Assembly (NCBI GenBank): GCA_905479735.1
Contig: CAJQNS010000014.1
Coordinates: 1 to 64,000, forward strand
Direction of reading: 5' to 3'
DNA: 64,000 nt
Origin: an uncultured Desulfofustis sp.
Lineage (GTDB): Bacteria; Desulfobacterota; Desulfobulbia; Desulfobulbales; Desulfocapsaceae
Part shown: positions 46,359 through 54,643 of the stretch, in pieces
Layout: the number at the start of each line of letters is the position of its first letter
Position numbering within the stretch: position 1 is the first letter of the stretch
The notes under the pieces: generated by a model
The model's input: only the letters and a program-made list of their open reading frames with translations
The model's database searches: none
What the model was told of the DNA's origin: nothing
Position numbers and translations under genes: made by a program

Positions 46359-47126
46359 TCAGCGGCCGACAAAGTTGGGCTTTCTTTTCTCAAGAAATGC
46401 ACTCACTCCCTCTTCCTTGTCTTCCAGTGAAAGCGCCAGGGCATACATCTCATACTCATAGTCCAGCCCATCCTGCAGGCTGGTCTGCATACCCTTGTTA
46501 ATTGCCTGCTTGGCAAGTTTTAAGGCAGCCGAACTCTTGGCGGCGATTTTGGCTGCCACTTCTTTGGCCGCGTCCATCAGTTCATCCATGGGCACTACCC
46601 GGTTGACCAGACCGATCCGGTCCGCTTCTTCGGCCCTTATGATGTCGCCGGTAAAGATCAGTTCTTTGGCACGGCATGGCCCGATGAGCCTCTGCAGCCG
46701 CTGGGTGCCGCCGCCGCCTGGAATGATACCGAGATTTATCTCGGGCTGGCCGAATTTGGCCTTTTCGGAAGCAATAATCAAATCGCAGGCCATGGCAATC
46801 TCACAGCCGCCTCCTAGACAAAACCCGTTTACCGCGGCGATGACCGGTTTACTCAGTTTTTCAACGATTGAGCCCAGTCTGACGATATTGTGCGCCATAA
46901 ACGAAGTTGTGGCATGAAATTCCTTTATATCTGAGCCGGCCACAAAGGATTTCCCTGATCCGGTCAGGATCAGCACTTTGATGGTGTCATCGTTTTCTAC
47001 ATCCCGGGCGGCTTCGGTGAATTCTGCCCTGGTTTTGATGTTCAGGGCATTCATAGCCTCCGGCCGGTTGAAGGTGATGACGGCGATATTGTCTTGTTTC
47101 TCGTAAATGATGTTGTCGTAGGCCAT
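46359..47126 (-). CDS. Enoyl-CoA hydratase/isomerase family protein
   Basis: 255 residues from the ATG at 47126 (AGAGGGGAG site). A crotonase fold with both catalytic glutamates of classic hydratases, E109 (GGGCE) and E129 (GQPE), and the oxyanion-hole segment AGSDIKEF near residue 65. It therefore looks like a true hydratase. Presumed role: hydration of an alpha,beta-unsaturated acyl-CoA in a beta-oxidation-like sequence with the neighbouring thiolase. Confidence 0.9.
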   Translation of the reverse strand: MAYDNIIYEKQDNIAVITFNRPEAMNALNIKTRAEFTEAARDVENDDTIKVLILTGSGKSFVAGSDIKEFHATTSFMAHNIVRLGSIVEKLSKPVIAAVNGFCLGGGCEIAMACDLIIASEKAKFGQPEINLGIIPGGGGTQRLQRLIGPCRAKELIFTGDIIRAEEADRIGLVNRVVPMDELMDAAKEVAAKIAAKSSAALKLAKQAINKGMQTSLQDGLDYEYEMYALALSLEDKEEGVSAFLEKRKPNFVGR

Positions 47127-47136
47127 GGTCTCCCCT

Positions 47137-48519
47137 CTAGGCTGATAACTTTTGTTGGCGGATACCGTACTCACACAATTTACTGAGGGCCTTGACCCCC
47201 GAAATCAAGGATGGGAACACCGGCAGATCCTTGCCGAGTTCATCCATAATAACATTCTTGTAGCGGTTGTAACCGACGATCATACAGACAACCACCGGCT
47301 TGTCTACATCCCGGACGATTTTCTGAATAATCTTTTTCTGCACCGCTTCCTGGGTGTATTCGAAGCCGGCCAGAATAATTACCGCGGCATCGATGTTTGG
47401 GTCGCTGAAAGCGTCATAAAACGTGTTCTCCAGGGTCTTGGTAAAACCGATTTTGGTCACCGAAAAATAGAGGTCAACAGGGTTTGATACCGGGGTATCA
47501 AACATGTCCTTTAGTTTTTCAGTCGTCTCCGGCGTCATTTTAGGGAGTTCAAGACCATGGCCGGCGCACAGATCAGAGACATTAACGCCGACGCTGCCGG
47601 CCAGGGTGATCACCGCGATCCGGTTGCCTTTGGGAAGCGGCTGGGTTGAAAAAACCTTGGCGAAGTCCTTGAGCTCGGTGAAATCGTCAGCCATGATCAT
47701 GCCGGTCTGTTTCACCGCGGCTTCGACAATCTTGGCGTTGCTGGCGATACTGCCGGTATGACTCATGGCCGCCTTGGCGCCTGCCTCGGTACGCCCGCCG
47801 CTGAGAAAGATTACCGGTTTTTGGGCGGCAACCTTTTTGGCGATCCTGGTCAGGTTTCTGCCATCGGTAACCGTTTCCAGATACATTGAAATCACCTCGA
47901 CCTCATCTTCGTTGCCAAAGTACTCCAACAGGTCGTTTTCGTTGACGTCGCACTTATTGCCTATGGAACACACCTTATTGACGGCCAGGCTTTCGTTTTC
48001 AACGATGTCCGAAGCCATACCAGCCGCCAGAAGGCCGGATTGGCCGATGAGCACCACGTTGCCGTTGGGAACCTTCTTGGTCATGGGATAAATTGAGGTG
48101 ACGATATTGCGGGAGACGATGCCCGAGCAATTCGGGCCCATAACTCTGATATCATTTTTCTTTGCAATATCAACAATCTGTTGCTGAAAAGATACCCCTT
48201 CACCTCCCATCTCGGCAAAACCGGCAGACTCGATGATGACGGCCTTGACCCCCTTGTTGGCACACTCCTGCATGGTCGCCACGGTCAGTTTCGGAGTCGG
48301 CAGTGCGGTGACAACCAGGTCAACCTCTCCTGGAATTTCCGTCACTGAGCGATATACCTTATAGCCCAGGATCTCATCTGATTTCGGGTTAACCGGATAG
48401 ACCTCTCCGGCAAAATCGCTGTCGACGATATTTTTCACAATTACATAGCCAAGTTTCCCCGGGGTTCCACTGGCCCCGATAACCGCCACTGATTTCGGTT
48501 TGAAGAATAATTCCATCAT
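47137..48519 (-). CDS. ADP-forming acyl-CoA synthetase, alpha (CoA-binding) subunit
   Basis: 460 residues. A CoA-binding Rossmann domain (AVIGASGTPGKLG at 12-24) is followed by two succinyl-CoA-synthetase-like domains. The phospho-histidine is in MSHTGSIAS near residue 258. NDP-forming synthetases interconvert acyl-CoA + ADP + phosphate and acid + ATP + CoA. In many anaerobes they run towards ATP, so this could be the energy-conserving step. The beta subunit is encoded just upstream as a separate ATP-grasp protein. Confidence 0.9.
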   Translation of the reverse strand: MMELFFKPKSVAVIGASGTPGKLGYVIVKNIVDSDFAGEVYPVNPKSDEILGYKVYRSVTEIPGEVDLVVTALPTPKLTVATMQECANKGVKAVIIESAGFAEMGGEGVSFQQQIVDIAKKNDIRVMGPNCSGIVSRNIVTSIYPMTKKVPNGNVVLIGQSGLLAAGMASDIVENESLAVNKVCSIGNKCDVNENDLLEYFGNEDEVEVISMYLETVTDGRNLTRIAKKVAAQKPVIFLSGGRTEAGAKAAMSHTGSIASNAKIVEAAVKQTGMIMADDFTELKDFAKVFSTQPLPKGNRIAVITLAGSVGVNVSDLCAGHGLELPKMTPETTEKLKDMFDTPVSNPVDLYFSVTKIGFTKTLENTFYDAFSDPNIDAAVIILAGFEYTQEAVQKKIIQKIVRDVDKPVVVCMIVGYNRYKNVIMDELGKDLPVFPSLISGVKALSKLCEYGIRQQKLSA

Positions 48520-48545
48520 GGTTGCACCGTCCTTCTGGTTATCTT

Positions 48546-49256
48546 TTAGAAATTCACCCGCTCACTGCTCAAAATGATGCGGGCATCAACGACAACGGCG
48601 CCGTCGCTGTAAGCGAACACCGGGTTCATATCGATCTCCTCGATCCCGGGAGTGTCGTTGACGAAATCAGATAGCTTTACCAGCATCTCCTGAAGACAGG
48701 GAACATCGGCAGACTCCTGCCCCCGATATCCTTCCAGCAGTTTTTTACCCTGTATCTCACTGGTCATATCGACGGCATCGTTGTTATCGATCGGCACAAT
48801 GCGAAACGAGACATCTTTGAGCACTTCCACCAGAACACCGCCGAGGCCGAACATGACCACCGGTCCGAAGCTGGCATCCCTAATCATGCCCATGATGATT
48901 TCGATTCCCGCCTTGGCCATGCCCTGCACGGAAACCCCTTCGATATCGGCACCCGGAGCATAGGCCCGGCAGGAGGTCATGATCTCATCGTAAGCTTTTT
49001 CCACTGCCGCTTTGTCAGGCAGATTGACTTTAACCCCACCGGAATCACTTTTGTGGGTGATGTCCACCGATGACACCTTCAGAACCACCGGGTAACCGAT
49101 CTCCTCACTGATCGACACAGCCTCTTCCCTGCTGGCCGCAAGCACGGTCCTGGTGCAGTTTATGCCGGCCTCACCGAGGATTTGTTTGGCCTCGATCTCA
49201 GTGAGCACCGTTCTCTTCTCTTCCCGGGCCTGACTCAAAATCTCAGCTGTAGTCAT
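48546..49256 (-). CDS. ADP-forming acyl-CoA synthetase, beta (ATP-grasp) subunit
   Basis: 236 residues from the ATG at 49256; the longer open frame upstream overlaps the SDR gene and is out of character, so it was not used. ATP-grasp fold: YPVVLKVSS, the swinging-loop region THKSDSGGV, PVVMFGLGGVLVEVLKDVSF and a metal-binding IDMNPVFAY near the C-terminus. Partner of the alpha subunit 26 bp downstream. The split alpha/beta arrangement is like archaeal acetyl-CoA synthetases. Confidence 0.9.
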   Translation of the reverse strand: MTTAEILSQAREEKRTVLTEIEAKQILGEAGINCTRTVLAASREEAVSISEEIGYPVVLKVSSVDITHKSDSGGVKVNLPDKAAVEKAYDEIMTSCRAYAPGADIEGVSVQGMAKAGIEIIMGMIRDASFGPVVMFGLGGVLVEVLKDVSFRIVPIDNNDAVDMTSEIQGKKLLEGYRGQESADVPCLQEMLVKLSDFVNDTPGIEEIDMNPVFAYSDGAVVVDARIILSSERVNF

Positions 49257-49309
49257 AGCGTTTCCCTCACCGCTCCTTTTAAGGCGGAGCTGTTCATTAG
49301 TTGATTCTG

Positions 49310-50077
49310 CTAGGCTGCGGTCAATCCCCCATCGACATAGATGGTCTGACCGGAGACAAAGCTGGCGGCATCTGAACACAGAAAAACCACGGCCCCGACC
49401 ATGTCCTCGGGCATTCCTATCCTGCCCATCGGCACCGCAGCGGCATATTTGGCGGCAAGTTGCGGATCTTCGGCTATGTGTTTGGTTCCCGGAGTAATTA
49501 CCAGGGCCGGGCCCAGAGCGTTGACCCTGATGCCGCTGGGCGCCCATTCCAGAGCCAGCGCTTTGGTGATCAATTCAACCGCACCCTTGGTGGCACAATA
49601 ACCGGCATTACCACCGGTATAGCCTCGAATACCGCGAACCGACGAGAGGTTGACGATGGCTCCCTGATGCTGGTCGCGCATAACCCTGCCCACCACTTTG
49701 CAGGCCGCCATGGTACCCTTGACGTTCACCTCGAACAGTTTATCCCAGTCCTCCAGCGGATAGTCAAAGGCGTCCCGCTTTATATTCATGCCCATGGCGT
49801 TGACCAGGATATCTATTTTACCGTATTTCTCGACCACCGCATCGACCAGGCTCTGAATACTGCTCTCATCGGTAACATCGGCGGCAAGCGCAAGCGCCTC
49901 GCTGCCGGTTTTCGTGGAAATTTTCTCGGCAACTGCATCGATGGTCTGCTGATTTCGGCTCGATACCACCACCGTCGCCCCCTGATAGCCCAAGCCCAGG
50001 GCAAGCGCTTCACCGATGCCGCCGGCTCCGCCGGTAACCACTGCGACTTTGCCATCCAATCTGAACATATCTTTCAT
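49310..50077 (-). CDS. Short-chain dehydrogenase/reductase
   Basis: 255 residues from the ATG at 50077 (GAGGGTGAC site). The cofactor motif TGGAGGIG is at about 16-23. The catalytic Ser lies in NLSSVRGI, and Tyr/Lys lie in YCATK, with VNALGPALVITPGT after it. Most like gluconate 5-dehydrogenase-type SDRs; the residue after strand 2 (SSRN) suggests NADP(H). Phloroglucinol reductase is also an SDR, so ring reduction is a candidate role in this context, without direct proof. Confidence 0.88.
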   Translation of the reverse strand: MKDMFRLDGKVAVVTGGAGGIGEALALGLGYQGATVVVSSRNQQTIDAVAEKISTKTGSEALALAADVTDESSIQSLVDAVVEKYGKIDILVNAMGMNIKRDAFDYPLEDWDKLFEVNVKGTMAACKVVGRVMRDQHQGAIVNLSSVRGIRGYTGGNAGYCATKGAVELITKALALEWAPSGIRVNALGPALVITPGTKHIAEDPQLAAKYAAAVPMGRIGMPEDMVGAVVFLCSDAASFVSGQTIYVDGGLTAA

Positions 50078-50123
50078 GTCACCCTCTCTAGTATGCGTTT
50101 TCACATGTCATCGATAAGAAAAA

Positions 50124-50453
50124 TTATGGAGTGATGATAAAGACGAGAACTTCGGCCGGCTTACCGTTGTTGATCACCATATCACGTTCTTCGCCGGGAG
50201 CGATGTAGATGCAGTCACCTTTGCCCAGCACATGTTTTTCGTTGGGACCGCTGACAGTGATGGAGCCTTTTACCACATAGTAGACCCGTTCCTTGGGGGA
50301 GGAGGACATTTCCGCCCCCCCGTTTGGTTGAAAGTAGGAGTAGCAGACGGTGGTCCGCTGAGTGTCGGCTTCGGTAAATTTCTGCAGGCCGTAGACTTCA
50401 GAATGTTTGGCCGCCTCATAGGGAATTCCCTCGGCATCCTTTACGCTGATCAT
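50124..50453 (-). CDS. Cupin-domain protein, first gene of the leftward operon
   Basis: 109 residues, single cupin barrel (VYYVVKGSITVSGPNEKHVLGKGDCIYIAPGEERDMV). The metal motif is incomplete: the first motif lacks the usual His-x-His, having SSPKERVYY in its place, so it may bind no metal. Possibly a binding or isomerase protein for a pathway intermediate. It is divergent from the IclR gene, and its upstream region contains two operator-like sites. Confidence 0.72.
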   Translation of the reverse strand: MISVKDAEGIPYEAAKHSEVYGLQKFTEADTQRTTVCYSYFQPNGGAEMSSSPKERVYYVVKGSITVSGPNEKHVLGKGDCIYIAPGEERDMVINNGKPAEVLVFIITP

Positions 50454-50695
50454 AGCTCTCCCTCTCTTTTAAAATGAAAGCAACGGGCTCAGGTCTCCAG
50501 GACTCGTTTCCCGGTTCCACACCCACCCACTGGTAAGTTCTTCGGAACAAATACGATCTCGCCAAGATTGACATGGCGGTGCAGCTTTAATTAAATTTTC
50601 AACGGCTTATAACTTTCCACAACAACGCTGCGAGAGAGGTTTCAACTTTCAGTTCTTTGTCGACTGTTCGTTGCCTCAGGACCCAGGCCCACACT

Positions 50696-50716
50696 ATGTT
50701 TTATAATGCGGAACTT
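50696..50716. promoter_or_regulatory. Degenerate second copy of the IclR-type operator
   Basis: ATGTTTT-ATAATGC-GGAACTT aligns over 21 bp with the palindrome at 50898-50918. The spacer half AATGC and the right arm GGAAC are shared and the left arm is weakened. It lies on the side of the cupin operon, so the same regulator may control both directions. Confidence 0.45.
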
Positions 50717-50772
50717 AATCAAGCTTTTTCAAACAGAATACACGACAAGTATCCCATGTCAACCATTTTTGC

Positions 50773-50781
50773 ATGTAATAC
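50773..50781 (+). promoter_or_regulatory. ATGTAATAC motif in the cupin/IclR intergenic region
   Basis: TTGCATGTAATAC shares TTGCATGTAA with the complement of 37645-37654 and ATGTAATA with the repeats at 31122 and 39565. Possibly a further GntR-type half-site. A single copy, so weak evidence. Confidence 0.25.
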
Positions 50782-50897
50782 AGGTATCGCATTATTAATG
50801 TATATATAACTGATTAATAAGAATTAATTTAAGATTAAGCCGGCTAAGTTTTCAACCAATTGCGTTTTAACTTGACAGCTCGGAGAATCCATTCTAT

Positions 50898-50918
50898 TTG
50901 TTCCACCATGCGGAACAA
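50898..50918. promoter_or_regulatory. Palindromic IclR-type operator
   Basis: Perfect inverted repeat TTGTTCC-N7-GGAACAA, 25 bp upstream of the IclR start codon. Arms and spacing fit the binding sites of IclR-family regulators, which often have GTTCC/GGAAC half-sites. An autoregulatory role is likely. A TTG within it opens the same frame as the regulator but is not a credible start. Confidence 0.65.
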
Positions 50919-50942
50919 ACAACCATCCAAGAGCAAATACTC

Positions 50943-51752
50943 ATGTTAAACGGACCAGAAAAAAACCAGACGGACAAATTTAATGGCAGGCAGAATGGAA
51001 CCAATGAGTCTTCAGCCGAGAAGGCCTTGAATATATTGCTCGCTTTTTCCTCTTCTACTAAAGAGATGGGAACCACAGAGCTCAGCCAGAAGCTCGGTAT
51101 GCACAAGTCGACCACCAGCCGGCTGATAAAAACTCTGGTAGCCGCCAACTTTCTGCAGCAGAATCCGGCCACCAGAAAATATTTGCTGGGAATGTCGGCT
51201 TACCAGATAGGTTATGCGGCAAACAGATCTCTTGATTCCCGTCTGCTGTCAATCGCCCAGCCCCATCTTTATGAACTTGCTCAGCAGACCGGCGAAAGCG
51301 TGGCTCTTGAACTTTTATCAGGTACGAATGTGATTCTGGCAAGCCATGTCGAAGGCCCCAGCCACCTCAGGTTCAACTTTCAACAGGGAGAGATTGTACC
51401 GATCAACGTAGCCGCCGGGGCAAAAGCAATTTTAGCCCACAGCGATCCTGATTTTCTCGAGTCATGCCTGCAGCGTGAATTCGAGAAATTCAATGAACGG
51501 ACCATTGTCTCCAAAAAGAAGTATCGTGCCCTGTTGAAACAGGTGAGAAAGGACGGCATCTCTTATGACCGGGGTGAGCGTTATGTTGACATTCACGCCA
51601 TGGCGGTGCCCATTCATTATGGCGGCATAATCCCCAAAGCTGCAGTAATCATTGCCGGACCTGCCTCCAGGCTGACCGACTCATTTCTGAAATCAGCCGA
51701 CCAACCTCTGAGGGAGACCGCCAGCAAAATCTCTGAACTGCTCCATTCCTGA
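50943..51752 (+). CDS. IclR-family transcriptional regulator
   Basis: 269 residues from the ATG at 50943. The winged helix-turn-helix is at about residues 25-80 (TTELSQKLGMHKSTTSRLIKTLV), and the C-terminal effector domain shows ESVALELLSG and YDRGERYVDIHAMAVPI, as in regulators of aromatic and sugar-acid catabolism. Divergent from the seven-gene catabolic operon and upstream of the third Mo-enzyme operon, so both are plausible targets. Confidence 0.88.
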   Translation: MLNGPEKNQTDKFNGRQNGTNESSAEKALNILLAFSSSTKEMGTTELSQKLGMHKSTTSRLIKTLVAANFLQQNPATRKYLLGMSAYQIGYAANRSLDSRLLSIAQPHLYELAQQTGESVALELLSGTNVILASHVEGPSHLRFNFQQGEIVPINVAAGAKAILAHSDPDFLESCLQREFEKFNERTIVSKKKYRALLKQVRKDGISYDRGERYVDIHAMAVPIHYGGIIPKAAVIIAGPASRLTDSFLKSADQPLRETASKISELLHS

Positions 51753-52034
51753 GCACAGCTGCACGTTTCGTCTTCAGCGCCGGTAAGCGCCCTCCTAAAG
51801 TCTCCGATATATCGGGCGGTACTCCATTATTTTGGATTACAAAGGGAGGTTCTGAGCCTCCTCCGCCTCCTCCCATGACCCTCCTGCTGTTCAATATTCG
51901 CTGCAGTAAGGCTCTCCGCTTCGGTCAATGCAACAAAACTGCGGATGGCATGCTTATTGAAACACCAATTGTCAGCAGACGCGATCGTCGCCACTGCACT
52001 CCTGTTGCAGGGTCAATCAAAACAGAGGCACACA
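51753..52034. other. Intergenic region before the third Mo-enzyme operon
   Basis: Contains a perfect 12-bp palindrome CCGATATATCGG (51804-51815) and a sequence TGGCATGCTTATTGAA (51946-51961) that resembles a sigma-54 box but has GA instead of the near-invariant GC at -12. A frame extension of the following gene across this stretch was rejected in favour of the ATG at 52035. Confidence 0.35.
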
Positions 52035-54641
52035 ATGGCAGATCTGAAGCTCAAAGATAAAACGGTTTTAAGAAGCCTTGGGCTGGGCGGTTTTTTTGGA
52101 GGCGGGGCCGAAGGCATGGTGGATGTAAAAGACGGCAGGATCGTCCGCATACGGCCCATGCGTTATGGCTGGAAATATGAAAAGAAAGAGGTCCGGCAAT
52201 GGCGGATGTCCAAAAACGGTAAATCGATTGAGCCGACCTGGAAATCACTGCCAGGACCCTTCTCGCTCGCTTACAAAAAGCGGGTTTACTCCGCCAACCG
52301 AATCGCTTACCCGCTTAAACGAGTCGACTGGGATCCGGAAGGAGAGCGAAACACACAGAACCGGGGACGAAGTAAATATGTGCGTATTTCATGGGATGAA
52401 GCCAGTTCAATCATAGCCGCTGAGATTGAACGGATCCACCAGACCTATGGAGTACACGCAATTTTGATGCAGGGGGACGGACACGGCGAGTGTAAATCAA
52501 TAAACACGCCCCATGGGCATCCCGGAAACCTTCTTGACCACATGGGTGGATTCACCCTCCAGGTGCGCAACCCGGATAGCTGGGAAGGCTGGTACTGGGG
52601 TGCAAAACACGTGTGGGGGCAAGGCGTTCAGGGCAACATGTGGCCGGCGGCGAATACGGTAAACGATGCCACCGAAAACACGGAAATGATGCTGTTCTGG
52701 GGCTGTGATCCGGAAACCACCCCCTGGGGATTTACCGGTCAATTCGCCAGCAGATTGTGTTATTTCTGGTCTGAGATCGGCATGAAACAGATCTATATCT
52801 GTCCGGATCTGAATTATGGGGCAGCAATCCACGCTGACAAGTGGATCCCGATCCTGCCCAATACCGACGCCGCCCTGCAGCTCGCCATAATCCATGTCTG
52901 GCTCAAGGAAGATCTCTACGACAAAGAATATCTTCGCACCCATGCAACCGGTACCGATGAATTCTTTTCCTACGTTTTGGGTGAAGACGATTCGATTCCT
53001 AAATCCCCTGCCTGGGCAACCAAAAAGTGTGGGATTTCGGAGTGGACGATCAAAGCCCTTGCCCGCGAGTTTGCCGCTAAGACTACCTCCATTGCCCACT
53101 ACTTTGGCGGCGGTCTTATCCGCGGCCCCTACTCCCATGAGAATGCCAGGCTGGAAGTTATACTGCTGGCCATGCAGGGCCTCGGCGGTCCAGGTGTCCA
53201 TCAACTGCAGCTGACCTACTTCGGCATGCCGAGAAAAGAACGCCTCGCCGGCGGTGTCTGGAACCCGGATCTCGAAGAGCGCCTTTCCATACCGGTCATG
53301 TCTTCAATTACTGCCTGGCAGAAACAGGCCCTGCCCAAATGTCTGGTGCACAAGGCGATTGAATCGGATGAACCCATCACCTTCAGGGGGACAGGAGCCA
53401 TCGAGGGGCTGGTCCATGACCAGTTCAGTGAGTACACCTTTCCCATTCCAGAAGAGGAGGGGGGCAGCCAGATCCACATGATCTGGACCGACACCCCGTG
53501 CCGCATCACCTGCTGGAACGGTGGTAATGAAACAGAGGTGGCCCTGCAGAACCCCAAAATCGAGACCATCGTGGCCCAGCACCCCTGGCTGGAGAACGAC
53601 TGTCTGTATGCCGATATTATTCTGCCGGCAAACACCTTGATGGAAGTTGACGATATAGTCACGAATGTGCGACAGGGAACTCCACAACCAAACATCATGT
53701 TGCAGGACAAGGCCATCGAGCCCATCGGTGAATCAAAGAGCGACTTTGAAATTGTTGCCGAGGTCGCAGAAAGATTCGGGTTGAAGGAAAAACTCACCCA
53801 GGGCCTGTCAATCAAACAGTTGCAGGAACGAATCTGGCATCACATGGGCGGCGACGAGCTGGTCAGTTGGCAGGAACTGCAGGAAAAGAAGTATTGGATG
53901 TACAACACCGCCGAAGACTGGAAAGACGACCCTCCTGGATTCAGGCAGTTCTATGAGGACCCGGAAAATCATCCGCTGGGAACCAAGAGCGGCAAGCTGG
54001 AATTCTACTCAGAGGCTCTCGCTGTGCGCTTTCCAGACGACAAGGAACGTCCACCCATTCCAAAGTGGATTGAGAGAAGCGGCATGCATGACGAGCGCTT
54101 GTCCAGCAGCCGGTCCAAATCCTATCCCTTACTGCTCATGTCCAATCACGGCCGCTGGCGGGTACATTCGCAATGCGATGACATCACCTGGACCAGAGAG
54201 GTTGCGACCTGCAAAATCACCGGCAAAGACGGGTATAAATATGAGCCGGTCTGGATGCATCCGTCCGAAGCCGAGAAGAGAAGCATCTGCCATGGAGATA
54301 TCGTCAAGATTTTCAACGACCGCGGCATTGTGCTGGCCGGCGCCTACATCACAGAACGTCTCAGACCCGGCGTGGTCTATATAGATCACGGGGCTCGGGC
54401 CGATGCCATCAAGATCGGTAAAATTGATCGAGGCGGGGCCATTAACACCATTTCCCCCGACGGCATCATCTCGGAAAACTGTGTTGGCCAGGCCACCAGC
54501 GGATACCTGGTACAGATCGAGCGGCTGTCCGGAGAAGAAATGGAGGGCTGGAGACGAAAATATCCCGAGGCCTTTGCGAGAAAATACGAACCGGCCGGCG
54601 GGTTGCGTTTTGATGCCTGGGTTATCAAGAAGGAGTCCTGA
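52035..54641 (+). CDS. Molybdopterin enzyme large subunit, transhydroxylase (AthL) family, paralogue 3
   Basis: 868 residues from the ATG at 52035 (AGAGG site). It matches the 31358-33973 product along its whole length, including the opening LKDKTVLRSLGLGG, the PMRYGWKY segment, H150 in GDGHGECK and D181-S182-W183 in NPDSWEGWYWG. No Fe-S motif at the N-terminus and no Tat signal. It is cytoplasmic and expected to bind Mo-bis-MGD through Ser182. Divergence is spread evenly, so the duplication is old and both copies look functional. Its small subunit starts 2 bp after the stop, followed by a kinase-like gene that paralogue 1 lacks. Confidence 0.88.
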   Translation: MADLKLKDKTVLRSLGLGGFFGGGAEGMVDVKDGRIVRIRPMRYGWKYEKKEVRQWRMSKNGKSIEPTWKSLPGPFSLAYKKRVYSANRIAYPLKRVDWDPEGERNTQNRGRSKYVRISWDEASSIIAAEIERIHQTYGVHAILMQGDGHGECKSINTPHGHPGNLLDHMGGFTLQVRNPDSWEGWYWGAKHVWGQGVQGNMWPAANTVNDATENTEMMLFWGCDPETTPWGFTGQFASRLCYFWSEIGMKQIYICPDLNYGAAIHADKWIPILPNTDAALQLAIIHVWLKEDLYDKEYLRTHATGTDEFFSYVLGEDDSIPKSPAWATKKCGISEWTIKALAREFAAKTTSIAHYFGGGLIRGPYSHENARLEVILLAMQGLGGPGVHQLQLTYFGMPRKERLAGGVWNPDLEERLSIPVMSSITAWQKQALPKCLVHKAIESDEPITFRGTGAIEGLVHDQFSEYTFPIPEEEGGSQIHMIWTDTPCRITCWNGGNETEVALQNPKIETIVAQHPWLENDCLYADIILPANTLMEVDDIVTNVRQGTPQPNIMLQDKAIEPIGESKSDFEIVAEVAERFGLKEKLTQGLSIKQLQERIWHHMGGDELVSWQELQEKKYWMYNTAEDWKDDPPGFRQFYEDPENHPLGTKSGKLEFYSEALAVRFPDDKERPPIPKWIERSGMHDERLSSSRSKSYPLLLMSNHGRWRVHSQCDDITWTREVATCKITGKDGYKYEPVWMHPSEAEKRSICHGDIVKIFNDRGIVLAGAYITERLRPGVVYIDHGARADAIKIGKIDRGGAINTISPDGIISENCVGQATSGYLVQIERLSGEEMEGWRRKYPEAFARKYEPAGGLRFDAWVIKKES

Positions 54642-54643
54642 TC

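Noticed and set aside
48546-49547. Longer acyl-CoA synthetase beta frame starting at 49547
   Set aside because: The extra 97 codons lie in the antisense-like part overlapping the SDR gene and are Arg/Gly-rich without homology; the ATP-grasp domain begins right after the ATG at 49256.
51946-51961. Second sigma-54 promoter TGGCATGCTTATTGAA before the third Mo-enzyme operon
   Set aside because: The near-invariant GC at -12 is GA, and no activator is adjacent; kept only as a remark in the intergenic entry.
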